Below, piece after piece: positions 1 through 14,700 of a stretch of 64,000 bases of DNA. The DNA is from Athripsodes cinereus (lineage: Eukaryota > Arthropoda > Insecta > Trichoptera > Leptoceridae): positions 30,543,237 to 30,607,236 of the forward strand of contig OX388307.1 of NCBI GenBank assembly GCA_947579605.1, read 5' to 3'. The translations under genes were made by a program, and so were the position numbers. The first letter of the stretch is position 1, and every line of letters begins with the position of its first letter. The notes beneath the pieces were generated by a model. The model did no database searches and was not told the DNA's origin. It was given only the letters and a program-made list of their open reading frames with translations.

Positions 1-201
1 CAGTATTTTCTTCAAATGGATAAATTACCTAGGAGGAACTTTGCACACTATTTAAAAAATACAGAACATCCTATTTATGCCATCAAAACTAAAGCATAGA
101 GCTTGTATTCTAAATCTCTTTTATCCAGAAAAGCAATTTTTGCTGGCTCTATTTTAAAATTAAAGAAATTAAATGTATTTGATTATTTCTTAAACCTATA
201 G

Positions 202-2705
202 GTTACTGAAGCCATCAAAAACAGGAAGGTGGGAAAGTACTTGGAAAAGTGTACTGAGCAAATCAATGATGTAGTTCGTCTAGTACAAGGAGATTTAGAT
301 CCTGGAGCGAGAGTCACAATAGAGGCTTTGATTGTTATTGATGTGCATGGTAAATATCTGCATACGTTTATAGAAAATTTACTTACACAATCTAACATAG
401 CTTAGTTTCTGAGACCCTTCAGTGAAGCCATCAAAACTTTGGAAATTTCGTGGGAGATCATTATGTAATGTGATAAAATTATTGACTCTTTTTAAGGTCG
501 TGATATTGTACGTCAGATTGGACAGCGAAATATCACAGATGTAGCAGACTTTACCTGGATATCTCAACTGAGATACTACTGGAGCCAAAGTGAGAAAGGT
601 ATAGGATGCTCCATGATCACCACAACAGTGGCTTATGCCTTTGAATATTTGGGTAATACAGGAAGATTGGTGGCCACTCCACTAACTGACAGATGTTTCA
701 GGTATCTAAGAATATTAGCTCTTTAATTTTCATTTAAATTATTATCTCTCTGATTTTTGGATGTATTAAGGAATTTGTGCTAATATTTCTTTGGATATTG
801 TGTCAATTGCATTAAGTTTTGCATACATTCAAGAAAAGATATTTGAATGTCTTTTTCAGTTACTGCATACTACTTTCAGAAGGATAATTAATATTCTTAG
901 GATGCTCTGATTTTGCATAATTTCAGGAATGAAAACATTGCATATTCGCTACAGATGTTGTATAAATTCAGGAATAGAAGTATAGCAAATTCATTGTCTA
1001 TAAAAAGAGTGTATTAGTTAAATTTAATGTTAAATGTTTTTGCCGCTTGACAAATTTCTAATTTGTGTTTTAGAACGTTAATGGGTGCCTTCAAATTGAA
1101 TTTGGGTGGAGCACCCGAGGGACCAGCAGGAACGGGTAAAACAGAAACTTGTAAAGATCTTGCCAAAGCTGTTGCTAAGAAATGTGTGGTATTCAACTGT
1201 TCTGATGGACTGGATTACAAAGCACTTGGAAAATTCTTCAAGGTATGATGTTACATTCTGCATTTTGCAAAGAAGATTCTGTGTTCATAGTAAACTCAAG
1301 TACACCCCTTAATACCCTGGGTAACATTAAGGAGAAAGGAGATTAGTGATCGATTGAATTAATCCCCAGATCTTCCAGCTTAAGGTCTCGCCCATAGATC
1401 TACTGACCACCTTGTTTTCCTGTATTTTCAGCTCTTCCTTTTGAAACAATATGTACATTGTTTTACTTCCTGCTTTTCATTTTCTCAGGGATTGGCTCAA
1501 TCTGGTGCTTGGGCATGCTTTGATGAGTTCAACCGTATTGAGCTGGAAGTACTCTCTGTAGTAGCTCAGCAGATCCTCAGCATTCAAATGGCCATTATGA
1601 AGAAGTTGAAGAGATTTGTGTTTGAAGGAACGGAGATATCACTCAATCCGACATGTACCTGCTTTATCACTATGAACCCTGGGTATATCTTATTTTTTAT
1701 ATTTAACTAGAACATATATTCCAAAAAAACTATTTTTACTTCTGATGTCCTCAAATCTAGCACTGAACACTCTTTGTTTTAATCAGTAAATTTTTTGAAC
1801 CTTTAGGAATATTTATTTCCATTACAGGATTTTTCATGGCTTCTCCGTCTTTGAATGAGAAAATCAAGATATTTCATTAAGAATATCTTATCTCTGAATA
1901 GTTATTGAAGTTTCTGAAAATTTATTCGAAATTAAAAGAGATATTTTGTTCAGATTTTCTAAAGTATTAAAAGTAATATTCTTCTTACAAGTACTTAATA
2001 TTCTTTTTAGTTATGCTGGTCGACAGGAATTGCCTGACAACTTGAAAGTGCTGTTTAGAACTGTAGCCATGATGGTCCCTGACTATGCAATGATAGGTGA
2101 AATCACCCTGTATTCTAATGGATTTGTCAATGCTGGACCGTAAGTTATTTTAATATTATTTATAGCTTCAAAACCATTTTTCTCTCGAATTCCTTGATAA
2201 ATAGAAAAGTTTTCAATGTGGTTTATTTTTCATCTCTATCTATCCCATTTACTCCATCACGACAAATCTCTTAAATTGGGTAACCAGGAAACTTACTGCA
2301 TGTTATGAACATTCAAGTCACTCATGCCATGAACTCGTTTATGCCATTTACATTTTCATACAGGATTCCAGTTTTTTTATACAAGTGTTATTATTTAGAT
2401 TGAAGAGGACCGCCTGATCCTGCATCGTAACTATCACTCGAAATTAGCATCTCCATTTAGCCATCAGAAAATTTGGAAAAACTTAACAGAATGGTTTTTA
2501 CAGATTAGCTGAAAAGATTGTCCAGACCTACAAGCTCTGCTCAGAACAGTTATCATCACAAAATCACTATGATTATGGAATGCGAGCTGTAAAATCTGTC
2601 CTGTTGGCTGCTGGTACCCTCAAAAAGAACTATCCTGATAGGGATGAGGCTCAGCTATTGCTCAGAGCCATCATCGACATCAATTTACCCAAGTTTTTGT
2701 CACAG
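202..2705 (+). other. Dynein exons coding the end of the linker and AAA1
   Basis: AAA1 is the main ATP-hydrolysing module. The P-loop GPAGTGKT is at 1120-1143 and the Walker B stretch WACFDEFNR begins in the exon at 1489. The sensor-type [16 protein letters not shown] sequence is split by the intron 1683-2010. All key residues are present, so the main motor site should be active. Confidence 0.9.
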
Positions 2706-5700
2706 GTAAATGAATAAAATTCATGGAAGATCAACATAAGTATGTATCTACTATCAACATTGAAAGAGACCCTACTGACCACTTGGATAGCTCAGAAATC
2801 TATGGACTTCCATTTATCCAATTAAGTTACTACTCTAACACTCTAGAGGTGCCATGGTGGGCAGCCTGAAGGACTATCCAGCCAAAATCCTTGTGTGTGA
2901 AATTTTATGACTACACTCCTGCCTATCCCTCTTGCTTAATAAAAAAGACATAACCTACTATCAATGTAAGTACATTTGCATCTGTGATTTGATTGGCAAT
3001 ATCTATTGCTCCATATTTTTCAATTTCTTCCAGGATGTGCCGCTTTTTGACGGTATTTACAAAGATCTGTTCCCTGGTGTCAAAGTACCTCAGCCTGATA
3101 GAGATGAACTACTTAGACACATCAATGAGGAACTTGGAAGAAGGAACCTTCAGAACACTCCATGGTATTTGGAGAAGATTATTCAGGTTTTCTTCCTTTT
3201 TATCTTTTTTTAATTTCTATTCATATCCCTGCAGACATATGTATTGTATGCATATTATAATTTAAGTGCAGAGCATCCCTTCTTTTATTTATTTACTTAC
3301 AGTCTTAAGGGACAAACAGTTTCCATAATAAATATTAAGAATGTAAATTTCAATAAAAAAACTAATTAAGATCCCATAAATTACCAGAGCACAAAACGAA
3401 CACAAACCATTATTTGCATCTGAAAATTTTACATCTATCGTCTACTGTACATTAACCCTTATAATAAAATAAGTGAGAGTTCTATTATAGTCTGAAATAA
3501 GGGGAAATAATATTACTTTAATTTACTTTAAGGTATATGAGATGATTCTAGTCCGTCATGGTTTGATGATTGTCGGTGATCCAATGGCTGGAAAAACTTG
3601 CTCATATCAGGTAAACAATGAAATTTTATTGATTTTTTGTAATATTTTGTTTCATCTTCTATATTCACTGAAAGATTTTGTCATTTTAGACTCTTGCTGA
3701 AGCTCTACGCTGTCTGCAAACACAAAAGCCTCCAGCTCGACATAAAGAGTTTGCAGCTATATACAAAATCATTAATCCCAAAGCTATCACTATGGGACAA
3801 CTTTATGGAAGCTTTGATCCAGCTTCACATGAGTGGTGAGGAAAACATCAAGTTTATTAATTAGAAGCTCTTCTCCATTTTTATTTGTGTGGACTCGGCG
3901 TATAGAATTCAAATTCCTTCCATTTTTAAGTTGGCTCCACCTATATTCATGTATTCTCTTACAAACAAATAAGACCTATTTATCGTAATAGTCGGCAGAC
4001 TAACTACATGTAACGAGCATGCGGGTCGTCCTCTACATGTTGATAAAAAGTAATATGTTCAGAATGAGTGAAATACCTTTGCTGAAATGAAGAAAAAAAT
4101 TGTTTTATTTGTGACGTTTTACGAACACCTGCCTTTTTCACTTACATATACACGATGCCTGACAAAAAATAGATTGGTATACTAATTTGCAATAATTTAT
4201 TGTTATTATGTTTCTTTAGGTCTGATGGTGTCCTTGCCATAACATTCAGAGACTTTGCATCATCATTTACTAAAGACAGGAAGTGGATAATGTTTGACGG
4301 GCCCGTGGATGCTGTGTGGATTGAAAACATGAACACAGTACTGGATGACAACAAGAAACTTTGTCTCATGTCTGGAGAAATTATACAAGTATGTGTATAG
4401 TGTTTTATCAATTATCCTTCTATACTCTTCTAGCACCTCCCACTATCATAATATGATATAACATATTATGTGAGACCTTTCACATTATTCTAGCACCTCT
4501 CACTTTACATATTTGTTGACTTCACCAAATTATTCTTAGCTCCTACTACCTTTGGTGACTCCACCCAAATTTTCCTAGTCCTTTCTATTGTAGTTGTTGA
4601 CTCCTCCCACAATAATTGGTAACTCCTCCCATATTATTTTAACCTTCCTTCTCTCATTATTGACTTCTCTCATACTAATATAGCTCCTCTCACGACCATA
4701 AATGACTCTTTCCACATTATTTTGCTTCTTCTACATTCATCATTCTTTGCTAATCGCACTATTATTGCTTACTCTCCTCATACTATTCCCATTTGACTAT
4801 TGACTCATCCTATTTTTTTCCATTAATACTGTCACAACATTTCCCATGGGTGAATTGACCAGGGAACTAACTGCATATTAAAATATACGAATTGTTGCCT
4901 CCTTGCCAATACATTTTTTTCATTATCATCACATACATTATTTCATCACAGATGTCTAACAAGATGAATCTCATATTTGAACCAGCTGATTTAGATCAAG
5001 CCTCCCCAGCTACAGTTTCAAGATGCGGTATGATTTATCTGGAATCTAAAGAACTTGGTATGTATAAGACATTAGCATTGAATAATTTATTGAATGATGC
5101 TTGGCACATTTATTGTCTCATGTCATTTTTGTATTCTAAGATAATTTATTTTGGGAAGCAAGTACTTTAATTGAATACTATTTCTTTTGATTTTTAGGTT
5201 GGGAGCCATTCTTTGAATCTTACAAGAATGTTATAGTGAAGAAGTTGCTTCCTGAACAAATGGAGATATTCATAGAATTAGTGGAGTGGCTAGTCCCGGC
5301 CGTTTTGGAATTCCTTTATACCAAATGTCAGTTCTTTGTAGAAACGAGCAAGATACATCTGTTCTATGTAAGAAAAGTTTATCAATTGATTTAAGTTTGC
5401 TTCTTTTCATAACATATCATAATTATTTAAGAAACTTTGTAAAATGAAAGTAGTTATTTAGTAAATTATATATTTATTTGATGGCAACATTCTACAAATT
5501 TCCAAACATTATTACAAATTTTGGTAATCAAAAAACTTTACTAACATTTTATTCAAGCACAACTAAAGTGTTGACAGATATCCCATCAAATATTGTGCTT
5601 GAGAATGTCAAGATATATCTCCAAACCTTGGCTGTGTGTAGAATAAAATATTTGACTTCAAACATTAGTAATTCCGCAGTGCACAGTTTCATTGATTTTT

Positions 5701-8700
5701 TTTATAATTAATTTCTGAAAAAAACTTTCTATAACGAAAGTTGAACTGATTCATGATTTGAAATTTAATTTTCAGTCATTCACAAGGCTTCTAACTTGTT
5801 TACTTGAAGGGGAAAACCAAGTCAGTACACTTTGGTTCCAATGTATTCTGATATTCTCCATAGTTTGGGGCATAGCACCAACTGTCACAGGTAAAATTTT
5901 TCGCTGATGTCATTATCATAGAGATGGTGTTTTCTGAAAGGACACTCTCCTAATATGTTTTTCATACTCTGTAATAAAAAATATATGTGTTCATATTAAA
6001 CCAAACAAACTATTTTGTTTCGTAGGTGATAGTAGAAAAAGGTTTGATGTATTCTTTAACAAGTTACTTGAGGGATTATTAGACGAGTATCCAAGACCGA
6101 AAAACTTTAAGCTGCAGAAGAATCAGCTGTTCCCTGAGAAAGGACTCTGCTATGAATATGTGTATGACAAAAGAAATGGAGGGTCCTGGATCAACTGGAT
6201 TGAAGTTGAAAAGACTCCGCAAATTCCACCTAATGCAAAGGTACATTTGAGGAGAATTATGAATGTTCTTTTTCTACAGCTTTTTTATGGCACAATTATT
6301 ATTCAGAACTTTTTTCAGGAGTGGACAAAAATGAGCTGAGAAGAAGAAAAAGAATCATTATTAGCGTCAATTCTTTTACATTTTTATTCAAACCTTAGTG
6401 TTATTATGATATGTTGTACGAAATCCAGCACCGTACTTGTATTTAATCCATGTTATGTTGGCACTATAATTATTTTTTTAGATAAACGAGATAATAATTC
6501 AAACCAACGAGAATGCCTGTTTGAGATACTTCCTGCAACGTCTTGTCACACAGAAAGTGCCTCTTCTGATTGTGGGGCCCACTGGTACGGGCAAGTCTTG
6601 TGTCATACAGTCCTACTTCTTAAACTTGCCTAGAAACAAGTTCATCACAAATTGTATGAACTTCTCTGCTAGAACTACTGCTAACCAAGTATGTTTATCT
6701 TAAAATCATACATTTAATCGCTTTCAAACGGAGTTTTAAAGTCTCAATCTTCAAAGATTTTGTTATTGTATGTTCATGGGTGGTGTGTTATTCAAATTTT
6801 GTCAAAAGAAATAATATATGACTACTGGCACTCAATTGACTGGAGAAATTTTCAATAAAATGCCGAATTGAATTTTATTTTAATGTTATATCTACTACTT
6901 CTACATCACGGCATATCCCACAAGTGGGGTAGCCAGCAGACCAGCTGCACATAATAAACATCCGTGCCAATATAAAATCAAGACATTCAGGAAAGGTGGC
7001 AAACCTCATCGCTGAATTTAAGATGTAAAATGTCTTAAGTTTTTTGAATACCTGTCTTTTACAGGACACTCGAAAATTCACGAAGAAGATATATCTAACT
7101 TAAAATTAATTCAAACACACTTCCAAATATTAACTTACTTATGTTTTGAAATCAAATAGGCCAGCAACGGGAGGTTTCGAATCCCGGATCTCTTGATTAA
7201 GAATCTGAGATTCTACCATCCAACTTTTAAAATTAATTTTAAAAATAGCCCTGGTTGTTGTGTATGCTTAAAGGAATTTTGCCAAATTTTTCAATTAAAC
7301 TAAGAAGATCTGTTTATAATGTGTCGATCTGGGATCAAAGATTTATTATAGTTCATTCTATGTTTTTTATTACATTCTAGACCCAAGACATTATCATGTC
7401 AAAATTGGACAGAAGGAGAAAAGGTGTATTTGGTCCATCAATGGGTAAACAGGTATGTTTTTTTTAATCAAATAATGCGTGCATATATCTTATTTTACTT
7501 GTCACACTTGGGTTGTGATACTTTCTCCAGGGATCCCTGTCCTTTGCTGGTTCCAGGACCCTTAGCCACTCCAAACCAAGTCTTTCAATATATTGGCCCT
7601 TAGGTTTTCTGGAGTGTCCCATTGCAATTTTTTTCAATTTAAGGAGTTTACCTTTTGAAGGAATATCTGATTAAATTATTTTTTACTATCTGATTTTAGT
7701 GTATTCTCTTTGTGGATGATCTGAGTATGCCCCAGAAGGAAACATACGGAGCGCAACCTCCTATAGAGCTTCTGAGACAGTGGATAGACCACGGCTATTG
7801 GTATGATCTGAAAGATTCTTCTAAACAGGAGCTGGTCGATGTTGTAAGTATCAAAATATAATAATAAAATTATTTAACAAATTAAAGATACATACAAGAA
7901 TATTTGACAAAAATTAAACTTGATAGTTTATCATAATAACCCCATACACAGAATGGTTGTATTTATCACAAGCTTTTAAACTATGAGCTCTTTTGCTAAG
8001 CTAAAATGTTTTCAAACAGCATTTCTCTGTAGAGAAATGTGTCACAATATTTTATTTACTTATTTCACTTGCCAAATTAAGCTAAAATGATCTATGTTGT
8101 GACTTATTTCATTTCTTAAAAAATTTACTTGGTTTATCCTATAAAGCAACAATACATTATAATCTAAAATATATATTTATTTTGTGTAGATTTTCCTTTC
8201 CGCTATGTTACCGCCTGGTGGAGGCTCTAACATGGTGACAGGACGTCTCATCCGACATACACATGTCATCACTATAGACTCCTTTGAGGACACCACCCTT
8301 TACAGGATATTCTCCTCCATATTGGATTGGCATTTCAGTAAAGGTTTCAACGACAATGTCAGCAGAATGAGTAAGGTATATTTATTTTTTATTCCAATTA
8401 TTCAATAAAAAAATATCCAACTTATTTATTTTATGATATTAGCCACCCAGTTCTATTAGCCAACAAATCAAAATTTTAAACACACTCTCGGTATCTAGTA
8501 ATTATGCTTGGGTTGTGAAAATAAAGTTAATCAGCACAAGAAGGATTCAAATCCAGAATCTCTTATTTGAAACTCCAGGACACTAGCCAAGACATCAGGT
8601 GCCTTGCAATTTATCAGTTTGATATGATATTTGTTTTTTTTAGGCAATAGTTGGAGCAACTATGGATGTTTACAAAGCCACAAGTGCTAACTTCTTGCCG

Positions 8701-11700
8701 ACTCCCACAAAGTCTCATTACTTCTTCAATTTGAGAGACTTCTCAAGAGTCATACGAGGTATTGTGCTGGTGCCATCGACACATCTCAAGGAAATAGATA
8801 AATTGATACTGCTCTGGGTGCATGAAACATACAGAGTGTTCTATGACAGGCTGGTTGATGATAGTGATAGGCTAGTATAATTGTTTGTAATTTGTCATTT
8901 GCATAGGACTATTTTACAAATATTTATCTGGAAATATTCAAAATATAAGTACTGTTGTTTTTTATCATACTATATATCGTAACCACTCACTACATATGCC
9001 TTATAAATTGAAAATGTATACCTTCTTAACAACATACTTGGAGGAAAGTCAAAATGAAAATTAGAAATTCAATGAAAATATGGCAAACTTCTATGAGAGG
9101 GCCTTTGGTGTTGTTGGACCGTTTATGTGAAATCGCCTACCGGTGCCATTGAGAGATAGTCAGACTGTCACCATCTTCAGAAGCAAATTATAAACTGAAC
9201 TCTTCACTGGCACCCTTGAGACGGTCTAGGGACTGTTAAACGGCGTCAAAAGAAAATCATCCAAAATCATCATCATCATCATCATGCCACCATTTGTTTC
9301 TCCACTACATAATTATTTGAAGTTCTCCAGTATTCTACACTTCATCACTAAACTTATTAAATGTAATTTTTAGAGAAAAGCTGTTCCAATTAGTTAACAC
9401 TGCCACATACGCCAACTATCACGTAAACTTGGACAAGGTAGCCAAGGACTACATTCCAGAAGAAGATGAGAAATTGGCAGACTCCCATATCAGGAATATC
9501 TTATTTGGGAACTACATGGAGCCTGACGCTGATCCTAAGATTTATGATCAGGTGAATTATCAAAGTTTATCATATTTTTTTATAATCCACACAGAGCAAA
9601 CCAGCCTCAAACAAACATATGAATCTTGTGTGATGAATACTAACGTGATGGGTCACATAAACATACAATGCGCTGAACACATATACATTCATTCAGATCC
9701 AAGACAGTTTGAAAAAGTATATATTTCATTTTGCCCTGGCTGGGAATCGAATCCAGAACCTCATGATTTACAGGTAAGAGAGAGAGAAGACACAACATGA
9801 TCAGGAGATTTTACGTTTTCAAATTCAAAGTGCATATATGTTAAGCATATCTGACCTCTTGATGTACGTACGATCAGTATTTTATTGCATTATTTGTTTT
9901 TCTAGGTGACAAATTTAGATGTGATGGCAGAGAAGATGGAGTACTATCTTGAGGAATATAATCTACTGTCACCCACATCCATGCAGATAGTCATGTTCAA
10001 ATACGCACTGGAACACATATCCAGGGCATGTAGAGTTCTGCTACAAGCTAATGGTTATTATTCTTTTAATTGGATCTTTTTTATCTCAGTGTAGTCATTT
10101 GTCTATTTTTGAATAGACATATTCTGGAATCGCATTGGCCTTCAGTTGTAACTATCCTTGCAGGGATATTTATATTTTCTTTGATAATAATACATTAATA
10201 ATAAAACACAAACAGGCTCATCAAAAAGAGTAAAATTAAAAACAATGATCACCCTCACAAGTATAATTGTTTATTTCCAAATATATCAAGTAATACCTTA
10301 ACTAACCCACCATCTAATTATTCAGGTCATCTATTGCTTGTTGGTGTTGGAGGAAGTGGAAGAAGTAGTGCAGTGAAGTTGGCTGCGAGCATTCTGGAGA
10401 TGACATGTTTCCAGGTATACACTTACCTTATCATGTTGAACTTAAAGTTTAGGAAGGAAATAAAAGATTTAGATCCATTTTCAAATACATTACATAGCGA
10501 TATATGAAGAAATACTTATTATTGTTTAACTTAATTATTTTTAAAAATCTAGGTTCAAATTTCAAGAACCTACGGTCAGACAGAATGGAGAGACGACATC
10601 AGAAAACTTCTGCTCAAGACGGGAATATCGGGTAAACCGCATGTGTTCCTGTTTGCGGACAATCAGATTCAGTATGAGGGTATGGTAGAGGATATCAATA
10701 TGCTGCTGAATACAGGAGACATTCCCAACTTGTATTCTGGAGAAGATAAGGCTGAGATTCTGGATAAGATGTTGGGCTGTGCCAGAGAAGGGGTATGCAG
10801 GAAAAACATTGTTTAGAACATAAAGATTGTAAAATTACTTCACCTTCAATAAACAAAATAAATAAAAATAAACTTTTCAATCATTTTGATTCAACAATTG
10901 ACTGTTTGACCTCTTAGTTAATTAAAAGATGGTGTTCCTGACTGGATCGTTTTTTAATTACCAATAATGAAATGATTGGTAAAATAATAGCTACTATTTA
11001 TTGAACTCGCTAAGAGCCCACAAATGTCTTGTGTAAAAAATAAAAATGTACCTATCCGGATTCGGATTTAAGAGAAGCGCGTGACCCATTTAGGTCATAT
11101 TCCAATTATAGGCTTTAAAGAATATTGCTAAATGCCTTGTAAGTAATCAACAGTCTGGAAAACCTTGAAGTTTGCCATGTAACCCTTAGAATAGTGGATT
11201 TCTTCTTGTCTGTATTCCTCAATAAAAGGAAAAAAGAAATTAATAATAGATCAAATTTTTCTCTGTATCTAGCTCAAATTCAGTGTGAAACAATTTTATG
11301 GAGGAACTAACCCATCTTTTATGTATGTCTTAGGGTCTGACTGAAACGACTCCATTTGCTCTGTTCACCTTCTTCATTGAGAGAGTGAAGGCCAACCTTC
11401 ACATCGCTTTCACTATGTCGCCCATTGGTGATTCATTCAGAAACCGACTGAGAATGTTCCCGTCACTTGTTAATTGCTGTACTATTGATTGGTAAGAAGA
11501 AACAATTTTTTTTTATAATTTTTTTATTTTTATTTACTGTGCATTGATCACAATACAAATTTATAAAAAAATGCATTCAAACAATCAATATACAAACGGC
11601 AAGTTTATCGCAAAGGCGCAATCTCTTACGACTCACCCAATTTTCACAATTTTTTTCTTATTATGTTACTTAAAATTAATAAAAATAGAGATTTCCTTGT

Positions 11701-14700
11701 TATTCTTTATACAATTTCTTACCCTTTAGCTTTAACAACCTGAAAAACTTACTACAGACTCTTTTAACGTTAAAACTCTATGTTGAGATGAGTTCAAGTG
11801 ACTAGCATTATAAAAACATCTTAAAACAATCTTTATTTGTATGAGAAGATTCGGTAATATCATTATTCTTCATGCGTTCATCAAATAAGAGTCTGCGAGT
11901 CAACAGCCTGTAATCCCTAGAGGAACGTAGATGTACAATCGATAGATAGTATCTATAATATTTTTTGTATTTTTTTCATACACATACAGGCAAGCAATCT
12001 TTTCTCATATATGATATGTTTTTTTAAAGGTACACGTCATGGCCCGAAGAAGCATTGGAGAAGGTAGCCAACATGTTCCTGAAGACGATGGAAGATGTGG
12101 ATGAGCAAACAAGATTTGCTTGTGTACAGATGTGCAAACTATTCCACACTAGTGTTGCTGAGACTGGTGAAAAGTATGTGCCAATATTTTATGATTCTTA
12201 AACTCTCAAAGTAATTTTCCACTGTAATTTATTTGTGTTGTGAGAAGAAATAAACTTATAGGTGGTACTAACCTCTTTCTTGCTTACTGCTAGCCTTCTT
12301 CTCTCCACTGCTGGTTATAGGCCTCTTCAAATTTTTTTCACACTTTTCGATCTTGAGCATCACAATACCACTGGTACTAACCTCTAATATTTTTTTTTAT
12401 TTACACTTAAATCTAGATTTCTAATAATTCCAAATAAACCCTAATATATTCTCAAAAAATAAACAATATACTTTGAGGATTGTGTGATTTTGTGTACAAG
12501 TGGATGAATAAGTAAATAAATTACATGAAACAGAATAATTCTACACTGATGATCCTGAAATATAATTTTACCTTTCCAGATTTTATCAAGAGCAGCAGCG
12601 TAGATTGTATGTGACTCCAACGTCTTATCTGGAACTTATCAAATCTTTCCAGGGTCTCTATAATTTAAAAGTTTTGCAAATAACGACAGCTAAAAACAGG
12701 TACATACAATGCGTTTTATTTTTACATGAATTTTGAAGAAGACATGTTTTATTCTAATGTAATAACAATTTAATTTTTTAAGTTATATTTATATTTTATT
12801 ATTAGAGTTTGTTTTTTTTTGTCAGATATATTTCTGGCTTAGAGCAGTTACAGTTTGCAGCTGGTCAAGTGGCTGTGATGCAAGAACAGCTGACTGCGCT
12901 ACATCCTCAGCTGGTGGAAACTTCGGAGAAAACTGAGAAGCTCATGATCAAAATAGAACAGGATACAGTCGTGGTGGAAGCACAGAAAGAAGTATGTTGT
13001 AGTCGCATTAAACTAGACACATTTTTATACACACGATCCCTGTAATAAGTGTATGTAGGAAAATCAGTCATAGATCTAATTCTGTGCAGTAATGTACTGT
13101 AGTTCACAACAACGTAAGGTACTTTAAACAAACACTAAATTGAGTATATATTGACATAAATTCATGAGCTCATTAGCACATCTTGGGAAGGGACATAGGA
13201 GAAGTAACTGCCTTTACATAGATGTTTAAAAAATTTGGACTTGGAATTGGAATTGGACACCCCCTCCCCTTTTCTCACATTTCAAAAAATAGATCTGGTT
13301 TATAATAGATAAAACAGCATCTTTGGAAATCACTGGAGATCCTCCTCCCAGGCATCAAACTACTTGATTTACCTGAAGTTGGAATTGCCCCCATCTCTCT
13401 TAAAAAATAACATAGAGTATATGCCCTTGGATGGACTACTTAAATTGCACATTATAGTTTTTATCACAATTTCAATTATTGATTCCTATTTTCTTATTCC
13501 AGATTGTAGGAGCTGATGAGGCTCTTGCTAACGAGGCTGCAGCCGCTGCTCAAGCCATTAAAGATGATTGTGAAAGTGATTTGGCTGAAGCTGTGCCTGC
13601 TTTGAATGCAGCTGTGGAAGCCTTGAATACCCTGAAACCTTCAGACATCACCCTTGTCAAGTCCATGAAAAATCCTCCTGACAGAGTGAAGCTGGTTATG
13701 GAAGCTGTGTGCGTAATGAAAGGAATCAAAAGTGAAAGGAAACCCAATGCATCGGGTACAGTACAATTTTCGTATGTTTAATTTGAGTATTAGAAATAAA
13801 AACAATTGACCCAATTTTATGATTTATCTATCTACACAATCACAGCATCTCTCACGAGTGAGGTAGCTAGTAGACCAACTGCACATAAAATAACATAAAA
13901 AAACATCCAAGCTGTCTTCGCCATGCCAATAAAAATAAGACATTTAGCATATTCCATCACTGTAAGATGATAAATTTAATGTCTTGTATGTGATGTTTAA
14001 CAAATACCTGCCTTTTACAGGACATGACAAATGAATTTTCTACATTGACCTTTCCCAACATCAAGATAATTGAAAAAAACACAATATGTAGTTAACTTCC
14101 AAATGACTTTATTAACTTCGCGTACTAGTATTCGGAGACTCTCGTCTCCATCATCAGGCGATTAGTAAAAAAAGTGAAACAAGATACAGAGACAAATAGT
14201 ATTTATAGGATTTGAACAAAAGAAAGTTGGGAGAAGCCTGTGTTGATAAGAAAGTAATTATAATTCAGTGATAAAAAACTATTGGAAAGTGAACCGCTGT
14301 GGACGGATTCACGAGAGAATAATTTAAGAAAAATACATATAAATATCTAACTTCTCCGGTATTTACCTTATTGCGAAATGGGGAAACCACAGAAAACCCA
14401 AATCAGAGAAGAGCAAAAATACTAGATTATTAACTAAAATTTTAAATTTCTTAAGGTAGGTACATGTGAATCAATTATTAATAGAAAAAGGAAGTAGGTA
14501 CTTATAAAAATTAACAATATGATTTAGCTCAATATGAGTACAGTGACTTTAACATTGTAAAAATGATGTGAGAAGTTAACTACATATTGTGTTTTTTTCA
14601 ATTATCTTGAAATGGACTTCCAACAAGTACCTTCGGTCAACAACATTAATGTTTCCCAACATCTTTTTAACTCCTATATATTCGGTTTGACGCGCTCATT

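Larger units (their letters stand above)
5776..8870 (+). other. Dynein exons coding AAA3
   Basis: AAA3 carries the P-loop GPTGTGKS at 6575-6598 and a Walker B region [18 protein letters not shown] in the exon at 7700-7843. The exon at 8190-8375 has the family stretch [15 protein letters not shown]. The last exon of the block ends at 8870 at a GC donor. Confidence 0.88.
9374..12699 (+). other. Dynein exons coding AAA4
   Basis: AAA4 has the P-loop GVGGSGRS beginning near 10343. Arginine in place of the usual lysine is normal for AAA4 of axonemal dyneins as I know the family. A Walker B-like FLFADNQIQ is in the exon at 10553-10792, and the family stretch [20 protein letters not shown] is in the exon at 11334-11491. 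Confidence 0.87.

Noticed and set aside
7165..7225. tRNA gene
   Set aside because: A and B box-like stretches exist, but no acceptor stem or anticodon arm can be formed; best read as a SINE head.
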